Shown in pieces: positions 13,394-25,163 of a DNA stretch of 64,000 nt. The position numbers and the translations under genes were made by a program. Each line of letters starts with the position of its first letter. Within the stretch, counting starts at the first letter, position 1. The notes under the pieces were generated by a model. It did not search any database and was not told where the DNA came from. It saw only the letters and a list, made by a program, of their open reading frames with translations. The DNA comes from Lepas anatifera (lineage: Eukaryota > Arthropoda > Thecostraca > Lepadidae), in contig JAOTON010001136.1 of NCBI GenBank assembly GCA_034440635.1, positions 496,001 to 560,000 on the forward strand. Reading direction: 5' to 3'.

Positions 13394-14018
13394 GCACGTG
13401 ACATTTTTGGGTTGCGTTATCTAGGCTCAAGGTCCTCAAGGAAACGATCTGATCCAGCAAGGTCCTATCATACATAATTAGACTCCCAGTTACCATACAG
13501 TTGCCATGCTGCCACTCTGTTGCTCTGCAGCTTGCATTATTCACCACGTGAGGCTAGCTTTTTAGCTGCAGCTCTAGAAATTTGATAAACGCTCACCTCT
13601 GCTGACTTTATTATTGACCTGTGCCTAAAATATCCGAACAGAATGAAGCTTGAAAGTGTTTTGGATGCCAAGAGAAACAGCCCGGCTCAAAAGAAGCCGC
13701 ATTCATAACTCGCACTATCTTCCAAACATCTGCCACCAGTAGTGTTCTGAAATTCAACATTTCATAATTTTACGTAGAAAATCTTGCATAGAGCAAATAA
13801 ACTTGGCCATCCTAATCCTAAGGCTTGTATCTTACGTTTTACACCGTTTAACATCTTCTTATTCGGAATAGCTCGCACGTAGCGGTTTGCAGGACTAAGA
13901 AATAAAATGCGTAATTTATCGGAAAATGATGGGATTTCATGAGTAATTTTCTCTATATTTTCTATTTTACCTGACCATTGGCAGTAATATCAGCGGAATT
14001 TTCTGTGAACTGCGGAAC
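13394..14018. other. Unique non-coding sequence
   Basis: AT-rich sequence with no feature recognised. Confidence 0.5.
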
Positions 14019-14100
14019 ATTGCCTGACTTTGCGTTGATTTTAGCGCATATGAAAACATATTTGGCAATGCTTTCCCAGGAATCGTTGTGGTGGTATTTA
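14019..14100 (+). repeat. Diverged third copy of the 190-bp repeat
   Basis: This segment (TTGCCTG.CTTTG, AGCGCA.ATGAA, TTTGGCAATG, CAG.AAT, TTGTG.TGG) aligns by eye to the two near-identical copies that follow at 14256 and 14446, but with many substitutions. Like them, it is followed by a TA tract. Confidence 0.6.
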
Positions 14101-14151
14101 TTATATCCCTGTTTTTGTGATTTTGTAAACCTTAGTTTTGCTTTGTTTTTT

Positions 14152-14657
<506 letters not shown>

Positions 14658-14679
14658 TCCTCGGGAATATTTTTTAATG

Positions 14680-14747
14680 TCTCTCCTCTCTCTCTCTCTC
14701 TCCTTTCTCTCTCTCTCTTTTCCTCTCTCTCTCTCTCTTTCTCTATC
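14680..14747. repeat. (TC)n pyrimidine tract
   Basis: About 68 bases of CTCTCT with short T-rich interruptions. Confidence 0.95.
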
Positions 14748-16638
14748 TTCTACAGCCCTCCCCCTCTCGTTCGTCTCACCCCACTGAGATGTCGCAGCGA
14801 TGTGTGGCATCGATGGGGCGCGTCGATCATCGTCTCCGACGGTGTCCAATCCTCTCCATAATGAGGCCAGGCAGCCTCTCTCGGCCGCTCGACCTTTATT
14901 AATCAATAATTGCCGCCCGACCGGGGGTGGTCTCCAGTAGTCTCAACCAACGGCAGCGACCCAACTAACCGTGTCGAACCGAGGCCTTCAGAGGAGGGAA
15001 GACTCGCACACACTAGAACAGTTTATCGTGCTCCGGAGACTATACGTGAGCTTGTACAGGGGCAGCTCTCTGACCAGTGTTTTTCTCCTCTAGACGGGCG
15101 GTGGCGCCATGGCACTGGCGGCGGCACTTGGTCGCCATTAGCGGCAGTGAGGACGGTAACGACGCTGGCGTGAGAACCCGGGAGAGGCTCTCATGGGAGT
15201 GTTTCACGCCGTTGTGTCGTCCTCGGCGCAGGCCCTGAGTGATCGGCACTGCTGCTCGTCACACAAATCTACCGACGACGAAACGCATTATACGGCCCGG
15301 CGCTCCGTCCTCCAATGGCCGCACCGTTACGAAACTGTTCCGCATTGAAATAAATGGAATGGGAATTCGATGCAGTCCCACCAGAGCTTCAGTAAAGAGA
15401 ATTCATTGAGAAGCCTGACGATGCTTCGCAATGCGTTCTCCTGCGTCCGGGAAAGTGAGGCATCGAACACTTGTTCTTTCCCAAAGGATGCCAAAATATA
15501 TAACAGTTTCGAACTGCAATATATTTCCGTCCCCCGCAGCCCATCGTTATGGTCGAAAGATCAGTAGCTCTAGCATTCCTCATCATCCTAAACCAAATTT
15601 TCAAGAAAAAAATAATTTGTTCATTGCAGTGTTTAACGTTGGGTTCTCACTCGATTGAAATTTAGACGAAATCAAATATGATTTATCAAATATGAAGAAC
15701 CTGCTGCAGGCTTCCAGTACACATTGACATTGATACCACCCGCGGACGGCTCCGGCGGGTGCCCGTACAGAGCCGGGGCTGGAGCGGCCTTGTGCGGGGA
15801 GCGGCTGGTACCTGCGGCGCGACGTGCAGCTGTCAGCTCTCTCTCCAGCTGTCCATCCAACGTCCCTCTCAGCTGCCTCCCCGCCATCTCACGTCCCTCA
15901 CTTGTATTTCAGGAGGTCGCAAAATCAGCATTCATCGGCAAAACTCGATCCTGATCTCCAAGTGGCATGCACGCTATGAATAAAACCAGGAATAGGACCA
16001 GTGCTAGCACTTATCTGTGTGAAAAAGTAATGCGCGGGGCTTTGTCATCTCTGCAGCCCTCACTTAGCCTTCTCTTAGCCAGTCGGGCCGGGAACGGGCA
16101 ATAACACAAACACGGCTCAGTTTTTGTGGCGGCACCGAGGTGCGTTCGGGTCGATCGGCGGCGTCGGTGCCGCCTCTCAGGTACAGAGCCAGCGCCTAAT
16201 TAACCCCGAGATAGCGTCCGCACCGCCGCAGCACACGGCAACGCACCGCCGCACCGACGCCCGTCGAAAGATGCGATGTGGGAATTTGATTGAGGTCATT
16301 CCTTCAATCGCAGTGGCTGTGTTTAGCCAGAGGCCGATGACGGACATTAGCTGGTCTAATGGTGTGTTTGGGTGGGCGTCGGCGGGCCGCCTGCCGGTCA
16401 GACCCGCCCTCAGCCTCCGGAGCGGCAGCGCGTCCACAAAGGAAGCCAGACACCGCCGCAGCCGCCCGTCAGCTCACCTCCCAAACTCCAGAGAAAATAC
16501 TGCAGTACTGAGAAAGAGGTAAGTCACCCCTCCGTCCGATAAGTCTTGGGAAACTATATTATCATCAGCCAAGTATATAAGCTTCTTAGAAACTGCCCTC
16601 AATGCAGCGGTGCTTAAATGAAAAATTACCAGTGCACT
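14748..16638. other. Unique sequence with CpG-rich patches
   Basis: No gene is recognised. GC- and CpG-rich patches lie at about 14900-15320, 15730-15890 and 16110-16500. The last contains an open frame on + (16124-16522) overlapped by one on -, typical of GC-rich non-coding DNA. These could be regulatory islands or untranslated exons, but nothing decides this. Confidence 0.4.
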
Positions 16639-16683
16639 TTAACCCGCGCCCCACCGGGGGTCCGGCGCCACCTTCGCCCCACC

Positions 16684-16703
16684 GGGGGCCATCGATGGCC
16701 CCC
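16684..16703. repeat. 20-bp perfect palindrome, left subterminal of copy A
   Basis: GGGGGCCATCGATGGCCCCC is fully self-complementary. The same palindrome lies at 17634-17653 and at 55631-55650 in copy B. The other end of B (about 54708-54725) carries a version broken by one base (ATCAAT). Confidence 0.97.
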
Positions 16704-17162
16704 CTCTAACTCCGAAAATATGGGCGTTAGCGCAAATCTGCAAAGTGCAATAGAAAGCTCGCATGAATTCAGTAAGAAATTACTTAGCATGTTTTAGTGC
16801 TCAGGTCAATGGTTTGACCTCCAGAGGTCAAATTAGGTCAAGATCGGCTATTTTCACTCAAATATGCAATGATTAAGCAAACTGGGCATAACTCTTATGT
16901 CATTAGAGCTATTGAGGCCTGGTAAAGTACATTTGATAGCAAATTGCCAGTACTTTTTCCGCTATGTGGAACGTAAAGACCTCCCGCCAGTGGTTTGACC
17001 GCCAGAGGTCACCTCGTGACCTAATATGACCTGAGGTCACGAAAGGTCAAAAAGTGACCTTGCCGTATATCAAATGAAAGCCAGTGACAAGACAAACATG
17101 ATGGTGTTTGTTTCACTGCTCTAGCTCAATTAGGTCAAAAGTTATTGTCAAAATACTGTTTT

Positions 17163-17188
17163 TGACCTATGGTGACCTTGGATGACCT
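17163..17188 (+). promoter_or_regulatory. Triple DR4 nuclear-receptor-type motif
   Basis: Three TGACCT hexamers start at 17163, 17173 and 17183, each separated by 4 bases. AGGTCA direct repeats with a 4-bp spacer are the established binding arrangement for TR, LXR and some arthropod RXR/USP-partner receptors. Binding in this organism is inference. Confidence 0.6.
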
Positions 17189-17910
17189 TGGAAAAGTCAA
17201 AGGGCAAATATGACCCCTGGGATCCGTGAAAGGGTGTCCAAAAACGCTGTTCTGAGCAGTCTGAGTATTTGCAATCATTGATGTGGCTTTTATATCATGA
17301 AATAGCTTTTCCCCATGCTTTTCCAATGGGAGAGGTCGCCTCGTGACCTGACCTCAGGGCACGAAATCGAAAAATCCCGGATATACACCTTGTAGACCCT
17401 GGAGGGGTCATGAAGTGTAGGAAGTTTCAAATCGATCGACTTTGAAATGTAGCTCTTACAGAGCTCTAAAGGTGAAGTGAGGTGACCTTGGTTGACCTCG
17501 TCTGGTGATCTGACCTTGGGTGACCCGGGGTTAAAAATTTCAGGGATGATGGGAAAATGATGCAGTGAGAGGTAGAGCCCTCAACCGCGGTGCTGCGCCT
17601 CGTCGTTTTTCTGCTATCCCAGAAAAACCTTAGGGGGGCCATCGATGGCCCCCGGTGGGCGAGGGTTAAATCACCAGATAGTGCTTGTCCAACACTTCTT
17701 TTTGCTGGTGCCCAGCGCAGACTCAATTAGCAACAGCTGAAAAAGCCAGCTCTTTATCAGCCGCAACCAGTTTAGACGAGGCCCGAGCCATGCTGTCACC
17801 CCTTCTCTTTAGAACGGGTGCGTGACCTCCGTGTCGGCAGAAAAACAGCTGGCCGTGCTTCAGTAGCAAGTGGCGCGCCGCCGATCGGTCGCGCTCTCGC
17901 CCGCGTTGGC

Positions 17911-18973
17911 CGCGGCTCCTGGACTATGTGCAACGCTGAGACCCACCACCGATTGTGTCGCGGCTCCTCGGCTCCGGCACCGATTGTGTCGCGGCTCCTC
18001 AGCTCCGTGCAACGCTGAGACCCGCCACACCGATTGTGTCGCGGCTCCTAGACTATGTGCAACGCTGAGACCAGCCACCGATTGTGTCGCGGCTCCTCTG
18101 CTCCGTGCAACGCTGAGACCCGCCGCCGATTGTGTCGCGGCTCCTCTGCTCCGTGCAACGCTGAGACCCGCCACACCGATTGTGTCGCGGCTCCTAGACT
18201 ATGTGCAACGCTGAGACCAGCCACCGATTGTGTCGCGGCTCCTCTGCTCCGTGCAACGCTGAGACCCGCCACACCGATTGTGTCGCGGCTCCTAGACTAT
18301 GTGCAACGCTGAGACCCGCCACACCGATTGTGTCGCGGCTCCTAGACTATGTGCAACGCTGAGACCAGCCACCGATTGTGTCGCGGCTCCTCTGCTCCGT
18401 GCAACGCTGAGACCCGCCGCCGATTGTGTCGCGGCTCCTCGGCTCCGTGCAACGCTGAGACCCGCCACCGATTGTGTCGCGGCTCCTCTGCTCCGTGCAA
18501 CGCTGAGACCCGCCACACCGATTGTGTCGCGGCTCCTAGACTATGTGCAACGCTGAGACCAGCCACCGATTGTGTCGCGGCTCCTCTGCTCCGTGCAACG
18601 CTGAGACCCGCCGCCGATTGTGTCGCGGCTCCTCTGCTCCGTGCAACGCTGAGACCCGCCACACCGATTGTGTCGCGGCTCCTAGACTATGTGCAACGCT
18701 GAGACCCGCCACCGATTGTGTCGCGGCTCCTCTGCTCCGTGCAACGCTGAGACCCGCCACACCGATTGTGTCGCGGCTCCTAGACTATGTGCAACGCTGA
18801 GACCCGCCACACCGATTGTGTCGCGGCCCCTAGACTATGTGCAACGCTGAGACCAGCCACCGATTGTGTCGCGGCTCCTCTGCTCCGTGCAACGCTGAGA
18901 CCCGCCACACCGATTGTGTCGCGGCTCCTCGGCTCAGTACAACGCTGAGACCAGCCACCGATTGTGTCGCGGC
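17911..18973 (+). repeat. 48/50-bp GC-rich minisatellite with higher-order structure
   Basis: There are 22 occurrences of GATTGTGTCGCGG between 17951 and 18960. Two monomer types alternate irregularly. The 50-bp type has CCACACC before the core and TAGACTATG after it. The 48-bp type has CCACC or CCGCC before and CTGCTCCG (or CGGCTCCG) after. Units from 18032 and from 18520 repeat in the same order of types, giving a 10-monomer, 488-bp higher-order repeat present twice. Open frames here on both strands simply read the repeat. It starts about 240 bp beyond copy A. Confidence 0.97.
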
Positions 18974-21900
18974 GCGCAGGGAAAAGACGACAAGTGCAGC
19001 CGGGCGCGCCGCTTTCACCTGTCGACAGGCCGCCCCCGCCCCTGACGCAGACGACGGCCGTCGCAGCACCCGCCCCTGGCTGTCGCTCCACTCAGCCTCC
19101 CAACTAGGCATTGACAGCGTGCCGACTGCAACACACGCCAGACGGTGTCTGTGAGAGGGTGAATGGGCAGACTTTGCCATGAAAATGTCTGAATAGCATC
19201 GATATATAAAAGATGCGTTTAATTGCCCTTGCATGAAATCTAGAAACGCTAACCAGTTCAACGATGATTTCAACAACAAACACCCGAAAGACTATAAGAA
19301 TACATGAAAGTCCCAGACAACTTTCGTGGAGTGAACGCTTTATCATCTGATCACTGGCAGTGGAATTTTGGCTGGAAGCCGCCTCGGCGTCTTCCAAGAA
19401 CGGTCCCAGCTCTGCCCACCACATGTCCGGAGCCCCAAACGCTACCGCCGCTGATAGCGCATAATTTTGCAGGCTCAGTCAGATTAACTTCCATTTCTCC
19501 CATAACAGCTGGCATTCTGACCAGTCTTGAGGAGAGGCCGCGGTTCATGGCGTCATCACTTGTGAGTTCTGGCCGGTCTGAGGAGAGGCCGTAGTTAATG
19601 ATGCCATTATTTGTGATAGACCGTAGAACAACTAGAGCTCCAGTAAAGTTCAGAAGATTTTCAAGCGTACATTTCATGGTCGTTTAAAAATATACACTTT
19701 ACTGTTTGCGGCTAATATCTCTTGGGCATGCGGAAAGAAACGCAGGTCTACTCATTGGACAATATGCTGCAATCTCCCAGGGAATCACAAAATCACGCAG
19801 AACAGCGCATTTTTATATAATTTAGATGTTAAGACGTGGTGTTACCAATCCCCCGTATGTTATCACTTATATCACCCAACGCTCTTCTAATAATCTATTT
19901 ATAACGCCGCAGAGCTGCATCCTAAATCAATCCAGAGGCCACAGAACCTCCCATGAACATGACTACTTTAGATGCTAAAAATGTGGACACAGTTGGCATC
20001 CGCCGTCCACTCACATCCCTCGACCGTCTGACGACGTAAACGGACCCTGGATCCAACGTCCAGGCAGTGACCACGGAAGCTGGGTGGTCTCACTGAATCA
20101 TAAATCTCAGGAAGGGCTTTTATGACTTTCAGACCAGTGGTTCCAGGTGATATATGAACGAGTGTATCGTCCGATGGATACAATGACGTTAAAAAGAAAG
20201 AACGAGGGCAAATAATGAGCTTGGTATGGTCAAAAAGTTTTGCGTGGAGAGCCATGCTAAAGCAGGCCCGCGTGTGATGGAAAACTGCCAAACAAAGGTG
20301 CCTCCCAGTCCCTATATTACAAAGGGGACACTGAAAGTCAAAAGTCATACAAACTCATCTGTTATGCATTGAAGAAAACGGTTCAACCTGATCTGACTGG
20401 GAATGCTTGAACTGTTTTGCGCATTGCATCTATGACCCATGCAGGACCCTTTGCGGAGGCCACAATTCTGCCTGGTAAGGCGGGTAAACCAGATACTGTC
20501 GGATATGGCTGAGGGTTGTTGAATTATCGCCGGGCCCCAACACAATATACGTTTCCCTCACGGACTGCAATAAGCAACCAAGTAGATCTTTGGTGTGAAT
20601 GTGCGTTCCTGGGCTCTACTGAACTGTAGGTGGATTATGGGAGACACATTGCTGGTCTCCGTACCCCGAATATCCCCCTCCCCCTGAATAGCCAAACCAC
20701 CTCCAAGTCACTACCTCCCCCCACCCCTGCCCCGTCACGATATGGCCGAAGGCACCGCACTTTCCAGGACGTAACCAACAAGGGTTGATAAACAGGAAAC
20801 CGTTAAGTCAGCTTCACCGTTGCTTATCCTTTTAAATGTTATTGTGCTTTTACTACGGTTTTGAAATATTGCTCCCGCATCAGTGGCTGCCTTGGCGTTA
20901 CTAAGGGATCCGAGCTCTTTGGCGGATACGGATGCAGAACCAACGCGATGTAGAAGTACAGATAATCTGATTATGGACCCAAAATCCTGAAAACATAAGC
21001 ACGCCAGCTAGCAATATCATAATACCGTTACACGCCAGTCAAGACGATAGCTTACATGGTGCTCAATCTGCAACTGACGGAACAGTCATGCAGATGGATT
21101 TAGGGGTGATGTCAACAAAACTACATCCACAAATAAATTGAATAATCTAAACACAGAACCAGAACAGTGCCACAACGAGACAAAACGAAGGACAAACGGT
21201 TAATTGAAGAATTCGAAGAGTGTCACAAAAATGCATTACAATCAGTGGGCGGTTGCGCACCGAACGAGCACCGGCGAGCTTTTTCTGAGGGTATAATTTT
21301 TCGTCCGTTTTTTCTTCTTCTTTTCTTTTTAAAACCTGCTACTTTGGGACTTGACGGTGTACCGAATTCTACGGCCACATTTTACATCGGCGGCGGGAGA
21401 TGATAGCTTGCAGGGTAAGGACGGAACACCTGCCTTTCGTTCGAGTTTGAAACCGCGCCCGCGGCTCGGAGCCGCAGAGTACAAGCCAACGAGCCGACGG
21501 GAGTTTCAAACTGTCGCGATTAAAACACTCGCAGACAAGAGAGCTCTACAACGAAAGCCAACCATCATATATCCGCACATTGCAACTGGGGAGCTCCAAC
21601 ACACTCACAGGTAGAATGAAGCCACACCAACGGTAAGCATGTTGCTTGGTAAGCCCAATTGGAATGTGGATTCGAATAATGGCTCGGTGCCTAGTTAGGG
21701 AACAGTGCCTTGAGTGGCTGTCACATATTTTTTCATCACGTTTTTAGTGCTTCCGCTAATACAGGACTTCATGGAAATTTCCCGGAAAAATTGCTTGACA
21801 ATGTCATATCAACAACCATCATTTGAACAGTAGCCGGGCGCAGAAAAAAACACTGCATTACCCGGTTCCAGCGTACGTTTAAGGCGATAGGTCCAAACAG

Positions 21901-22507
21901 AACAATGCATGGCTGTCAACCCGAATAAATCGGTGCGATGAGCCCAATTTGCATCGTTTCAAACGCTGGCCGACACAAACAGGGATTGGTAATTTTATCG
22001 CTTTATTCAGGGGCACGCCTGGGCTTTTGTAGCCCTTCAGAACGAGCTGCCACCGCTCTCGAAAGCCGTTCATCCGGATACACACCGATTGGCTCTCTCG
22101 CATTCAGAAGGGGTGCCGACTTCTAAGTACAACAGCGCCATTTTTCAGGCTGCTATCTGGTCCCGCATCGCCGCGACTCGTATATCTGTTTCTGGCCCAT
22201 TTCGCCGGCTGAGACATTTCCGTTTCAATTGACTGGGGGGTGGGCAGAGGGAGGCGGTGGGACGGCGGCGTGATTTAAGGTCAGTCCCGACCCAGGCTCC
22301 CGCTGTAAACACCGCTGGTGAGGTCCGAACAGCCACGCACGCTGCCTCTGCCGGTCTAAAGTAGCTCCAGAGTCATGGGGAGTTCTGTGTGATTCTGCCC
22401 TACCGAGTATTAGATCTTTATTCTACGTATTTAATACGAAAGGTAAAAGCCAGATGGGCATCAATTATAATATGTCCATAAGAGGGCACTGACCAGGTTT
22501 GGATCAC
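18974..22507. other. Unique sequence, no gene seen
   Basis: Contains the 51-bp duplication at 19521-19622. The antisense frame 19968-20348 (126 codons) has a short CPLC...H-rich start but no full motif I can name, and I do not call it a gene. 21400-21540 is GC-rich with two GTTTGAAAC/GTTTCAAAC inverted words. Confidence 0.45.
19521..19622. repeat. 51-bp tandem duplication
   Basis: GGAGAGGCCG occurs at 19531 and 19582 with matching flanks (TCTTGA or TCTGA before; GTT.ATG, TCAT or CCAT, CTTGTGA or TTTGTGA after). The copies are clearly diverged. Confidence 0.8.
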
Positions 22508-22630
22508 TTAAAGGGAATGTTGCTCCTTGGTGTAATTCCAGATTGAAGTGGTTTTTGGACAATGTTGTTGCAAATACTGATTGTGGCTTCATTTCTGATG
22601 AAACAAATGACTGCCAAGTCCAATATATTG
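22508..22630 (+). mobile_element. Left-end fragment of the TTAA MITE family seen at 61.3 kb
   Basis: Starts TTAAAGGGAATGTTGCTCCT and shares with 61261 the words CCTTGGT, AATTCC or AATCCC, and ATTTCT..GAAACAAATG in the same order. No matching right end is visible within 500 bp, so this copy is truncated or decayed. Confidence 0.55.
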
Positions 22631-23617
22631 CGTTATTTAATTTTCCTTTGCTAGAAGTCAGAAGTATTCACATCACTGCTTAACCATGATCTGGTATCTG
22701 ATCTAGATGCCATGATCATGATCTAAGATCATGAGTCATTATGCTGCTTTTAATCTCATTCTTTGGTACGGCAAATGAATACCAATACAAATGAGGCGTT
22801 TTAGGCTAAAAACAGGCTCTTACTACAACCCAAAGTAGCACTTTTAATTTTTGTTATTTTTCTTGACATACTGAAACATATTTCGCTTTTAAAAGTATTC
22901 ATTGAAGAACCTTATAAACATTTACAACTGCAAGTACCAAGGTCACGCCTAGCACAGAGGCTTTAAGGGGGTAGAGATACGTTTGTTTCGTCCGTTCCGC
23001 GGACCGTGAGCATTACGTGATTTTGCCATAATTGCCAATGGTCATATCATCTGACGTCAACATGCGGGGAGGATAGGGTCGACAGGGGGCGAATGTTTGG
23101 CCTTTTGTATCCAGGAACGGTTACTTCTGGGACAAATGAAATATCGATCAAGTGGCTTCCCGGCATCCTCCATCACATAGCTACGAGCTACATAGCTACA
23201 TAGTTGCTGTGATCTGTTATCTCTCCGTTCAAATTCCATTACAAAGGCATCACATTTCCTTCGCGTGCAAGGCTCTTATCCCTTTCAGAATTGGTGGTGA
23301 AATTGTGGTAATCAGCCTGAAAATTATGCGATACTTTATTCAGAGCTCAAAGCAGTACAAAACCTGTGGTGGCTAGGTACTACACACAAGAACTCACAAA
23401 ATCAGGTGTCAACACTTTTTATACATATTTCATGTTTATATATCCGTGGAATACCTATAGTTCAAGGTGCAAGGTTATGCAATATCGAGATTTCCCTCAA
23501 ATTCTCGGATTTTTGGGCAACAGATCATTCAAAAGAAACATTTTAAGGCGGGCCTTTTGGGGATAAAAGCCCACTTTTCAATATGTGACGTTAAAGGGAA
23601 TGTGCTTGCATTTTGTT
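22631..23617. other. AT-rich unique sequence
   Basis: Contains a GATC-rich small palindrome (CATGATCT at 22717, complement at 22726) and a 13-base match to the TTAA MITE terminus (TTAAAGGGAATGT at 23591) immediately before the A tract. No gene is seen. Confidence 0.5.
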
Positions 23618-23687
23618 TAAAAAAAAAAAAAAAAAAAAAAAAATTTAAAAAAAAAAAAAAAAAAAAATAAAAAAAAAAAAAAGGGGG

Positions 23688-23719
<32 letters not shown>

Positions 23720-23740
23720 TAAAAAAAAAAAAAAAATTAA
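23618..23740. repeat. A-rich low-complexity tract with an internal G7
   Basis: About 120 bases that are almost all A, broken by TTT, single T and one GGGGGGG run (about 23683-23689). Two explanations are possible: a decayed poly(A)/A-rich microsatellite, or a sequencing or assembly homopolymer artefact. No reverse-transcribed gene copy is visible upstream. Confidence 0.9.
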
Positions 23741-25108
23741 GTCCGGGAGGTGATTTTCGGAACCTTTCGTTACCAGAGCTACCGGCTCTGGGTCTCAGGT
23801 GAGCCCTATGTCATGATTCCCTTTGTTGGTTCTGGCAGAACATTTTAAGGCTTCTGGTATTCAGGGATCCGTAATATCCTGGGACTCTTTCAGCCAGAAG
23901 AGTGGTTATGACTCGGATCCCTCCTCTCTAGAATTCCTCGAGAGGCCCAAGAGTTTGAGATATATGGCAAGCAGCTCACACACATACCTACATGCACACT
24001 GATCCCTAATAATACGCAAAATAGATATGGTGCGAAACATTGTGGATAAATATGCAAACCATGCTGTAGTATGAACATTATTCAATACAACATTGGAGTA
24101 CCTTCGCGCAGTACCGGAAAGCATTGTTTTATTCCACTGATTCATCATCTCAGTAAGACAGCGATGAACAGCTTCATCGCCTTCCCATCGCACCTTCCAT
24201 TCACACGAGACCTCTCCAGAGGCCTAGCCATGCTTCGTCAACGCCGCGTGAGCAGGACATCAGAGGCGACGTGCTGACGCCTGTCTGCACCTCACATGCT
24301 CGCTCGGCAGCCACCTAGTTCGACACCTGCACATGTCACGTTCGACAACGGCACACGTCACGTTCGACAACGGCACACGTCACGCCGGACAGCGGCGATC
24401 GCAGGTGAAGCGAAGGCGCCGGCACGTTCAACAGCTGCGTGAGGTTGACATTCGTAGCTTTCACGTGGGCAATAATGCGAAATTGAGCCAGTAGGAAAGC
24501 GTAACGCTATTATCTCCGAGGACGGTTTTACAAGCGCATGTTATCAATGTTTTGATTTTCTATGCAGAATAGCCGGCTGAAAGGGGTGAGTAAAGGGGGG
24601 GAGACAGAAGCCCTTCCAGTCAAGGATCAGCGCCCCTGAAGTTGCCCTGGTGTCCCCTGTAACGTCGTTTCCTAATACTAATTCCACAGATTGTCTCACA
24701 AGTATCCTTCTTGTAATTGAGTACTGAAATTTGTAGGAAGTTTGGGATCCCGTGCCTAACTGTCATCATAATCATCATCACTGGGCAATCTTAGGCCCCA
24801 ATGGTGATATGAGGTAATGAGATTATCTCTTCATCCTTCTTAGACGACGTTTGCGCCGAAAAGGCTTAATGTGCTAGCATATCTACAAGTATGTCTCAGA
24901 TATGAGGCAAGGGATAAATCTTTCAGACTACGGTGCAGACTTAGGTGTTGAAGAACGTTTTAATTCATTGCCTGCATGTTTACGTCAATCCGGAGAGCAC
25001 GATAGAGAGCTCATCGAGTTCATTGGTACCAAGGGCACCTTTTTGGAGGGAATAATACTTTCCAGGGCCGAATTTGAATCCACTTCTGTTCCTTTCCTCG
25101 GTAAAATG

Positions 25109-25111
<3 letters not shown>
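23741..25111. other. Unique sequence with a short 22-bp repeat
   Basis: At 24336-24396 a 22-bp unit (TCACGTTCGACAACGGCACA plus 2 bases) occurs twice, followed by a diverged third. Small ATC/CAT repeats occur near 24765. No gene is recognised. Confidence 0.55.

Positions 25112-25161
<50 letters not shown>
25112..25161. repeat. (TA)n microsatellite
   Basis: About 25 uninterrupted AT units. Confidence 0.97.

Positions 25162-25163
<2 letters not shown>

Larger units (their letters stand above)
16639..17669 (+). mobile_element. Copy A: TTAA-flanked piggyBac-like MITE with phased AGGTCA half-sites
   Basis: A 1031-bp unit bounded by TTAA at 16639-16642 and 17666-17669. The ends are inverted: right-end complement TTAACCCTCGCCCACCGGGG, left end TTAACCCGCGCCCCACCGGG. 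The left end carries an extra block of about 27 bp. TTAA target duplications and ends starting CCC are hallmarks of piggyBac. No transposase frame is present. It holds 19 exact AGGTCA/TGACCT hexamers (for example 16815, 16825, 16835; 17006, 17017, 17027; 17163, 17173, 17183; 17483, 17493), many 10 bp apart (DR4). Each end has a perfect 20-bp palindrome (16684-16703 and 17634-17653). Copy B is inverted and about 94% identical over an 80-bp stretch compared by eye. Mobility and superfamily are inferred; the repeat structure is seen directly. Confidence 0.88.

Noticed and set aside
17860..19279. Overlapping frames of 74-149 codons on both strands
   Set aside because: They read the 48/50-bp minisatellite. 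The 50-bp units shift frame, so no frame is maintained across the array.
19968..20348. Antisense 126-codon frame with a CPLC...H start, possibly a zinc finger or retroelement remnant
   Set aside because: Only one Cys pair is visible and the spacing fits no complete zinc-binding motif; no neighbouring retroelement frame.
24336..24396. Short CRISPR-like repeat
   Set aside because: Units are directly adjacent with no spacers; it is a 22-bp tandem repeat in animal DNA.
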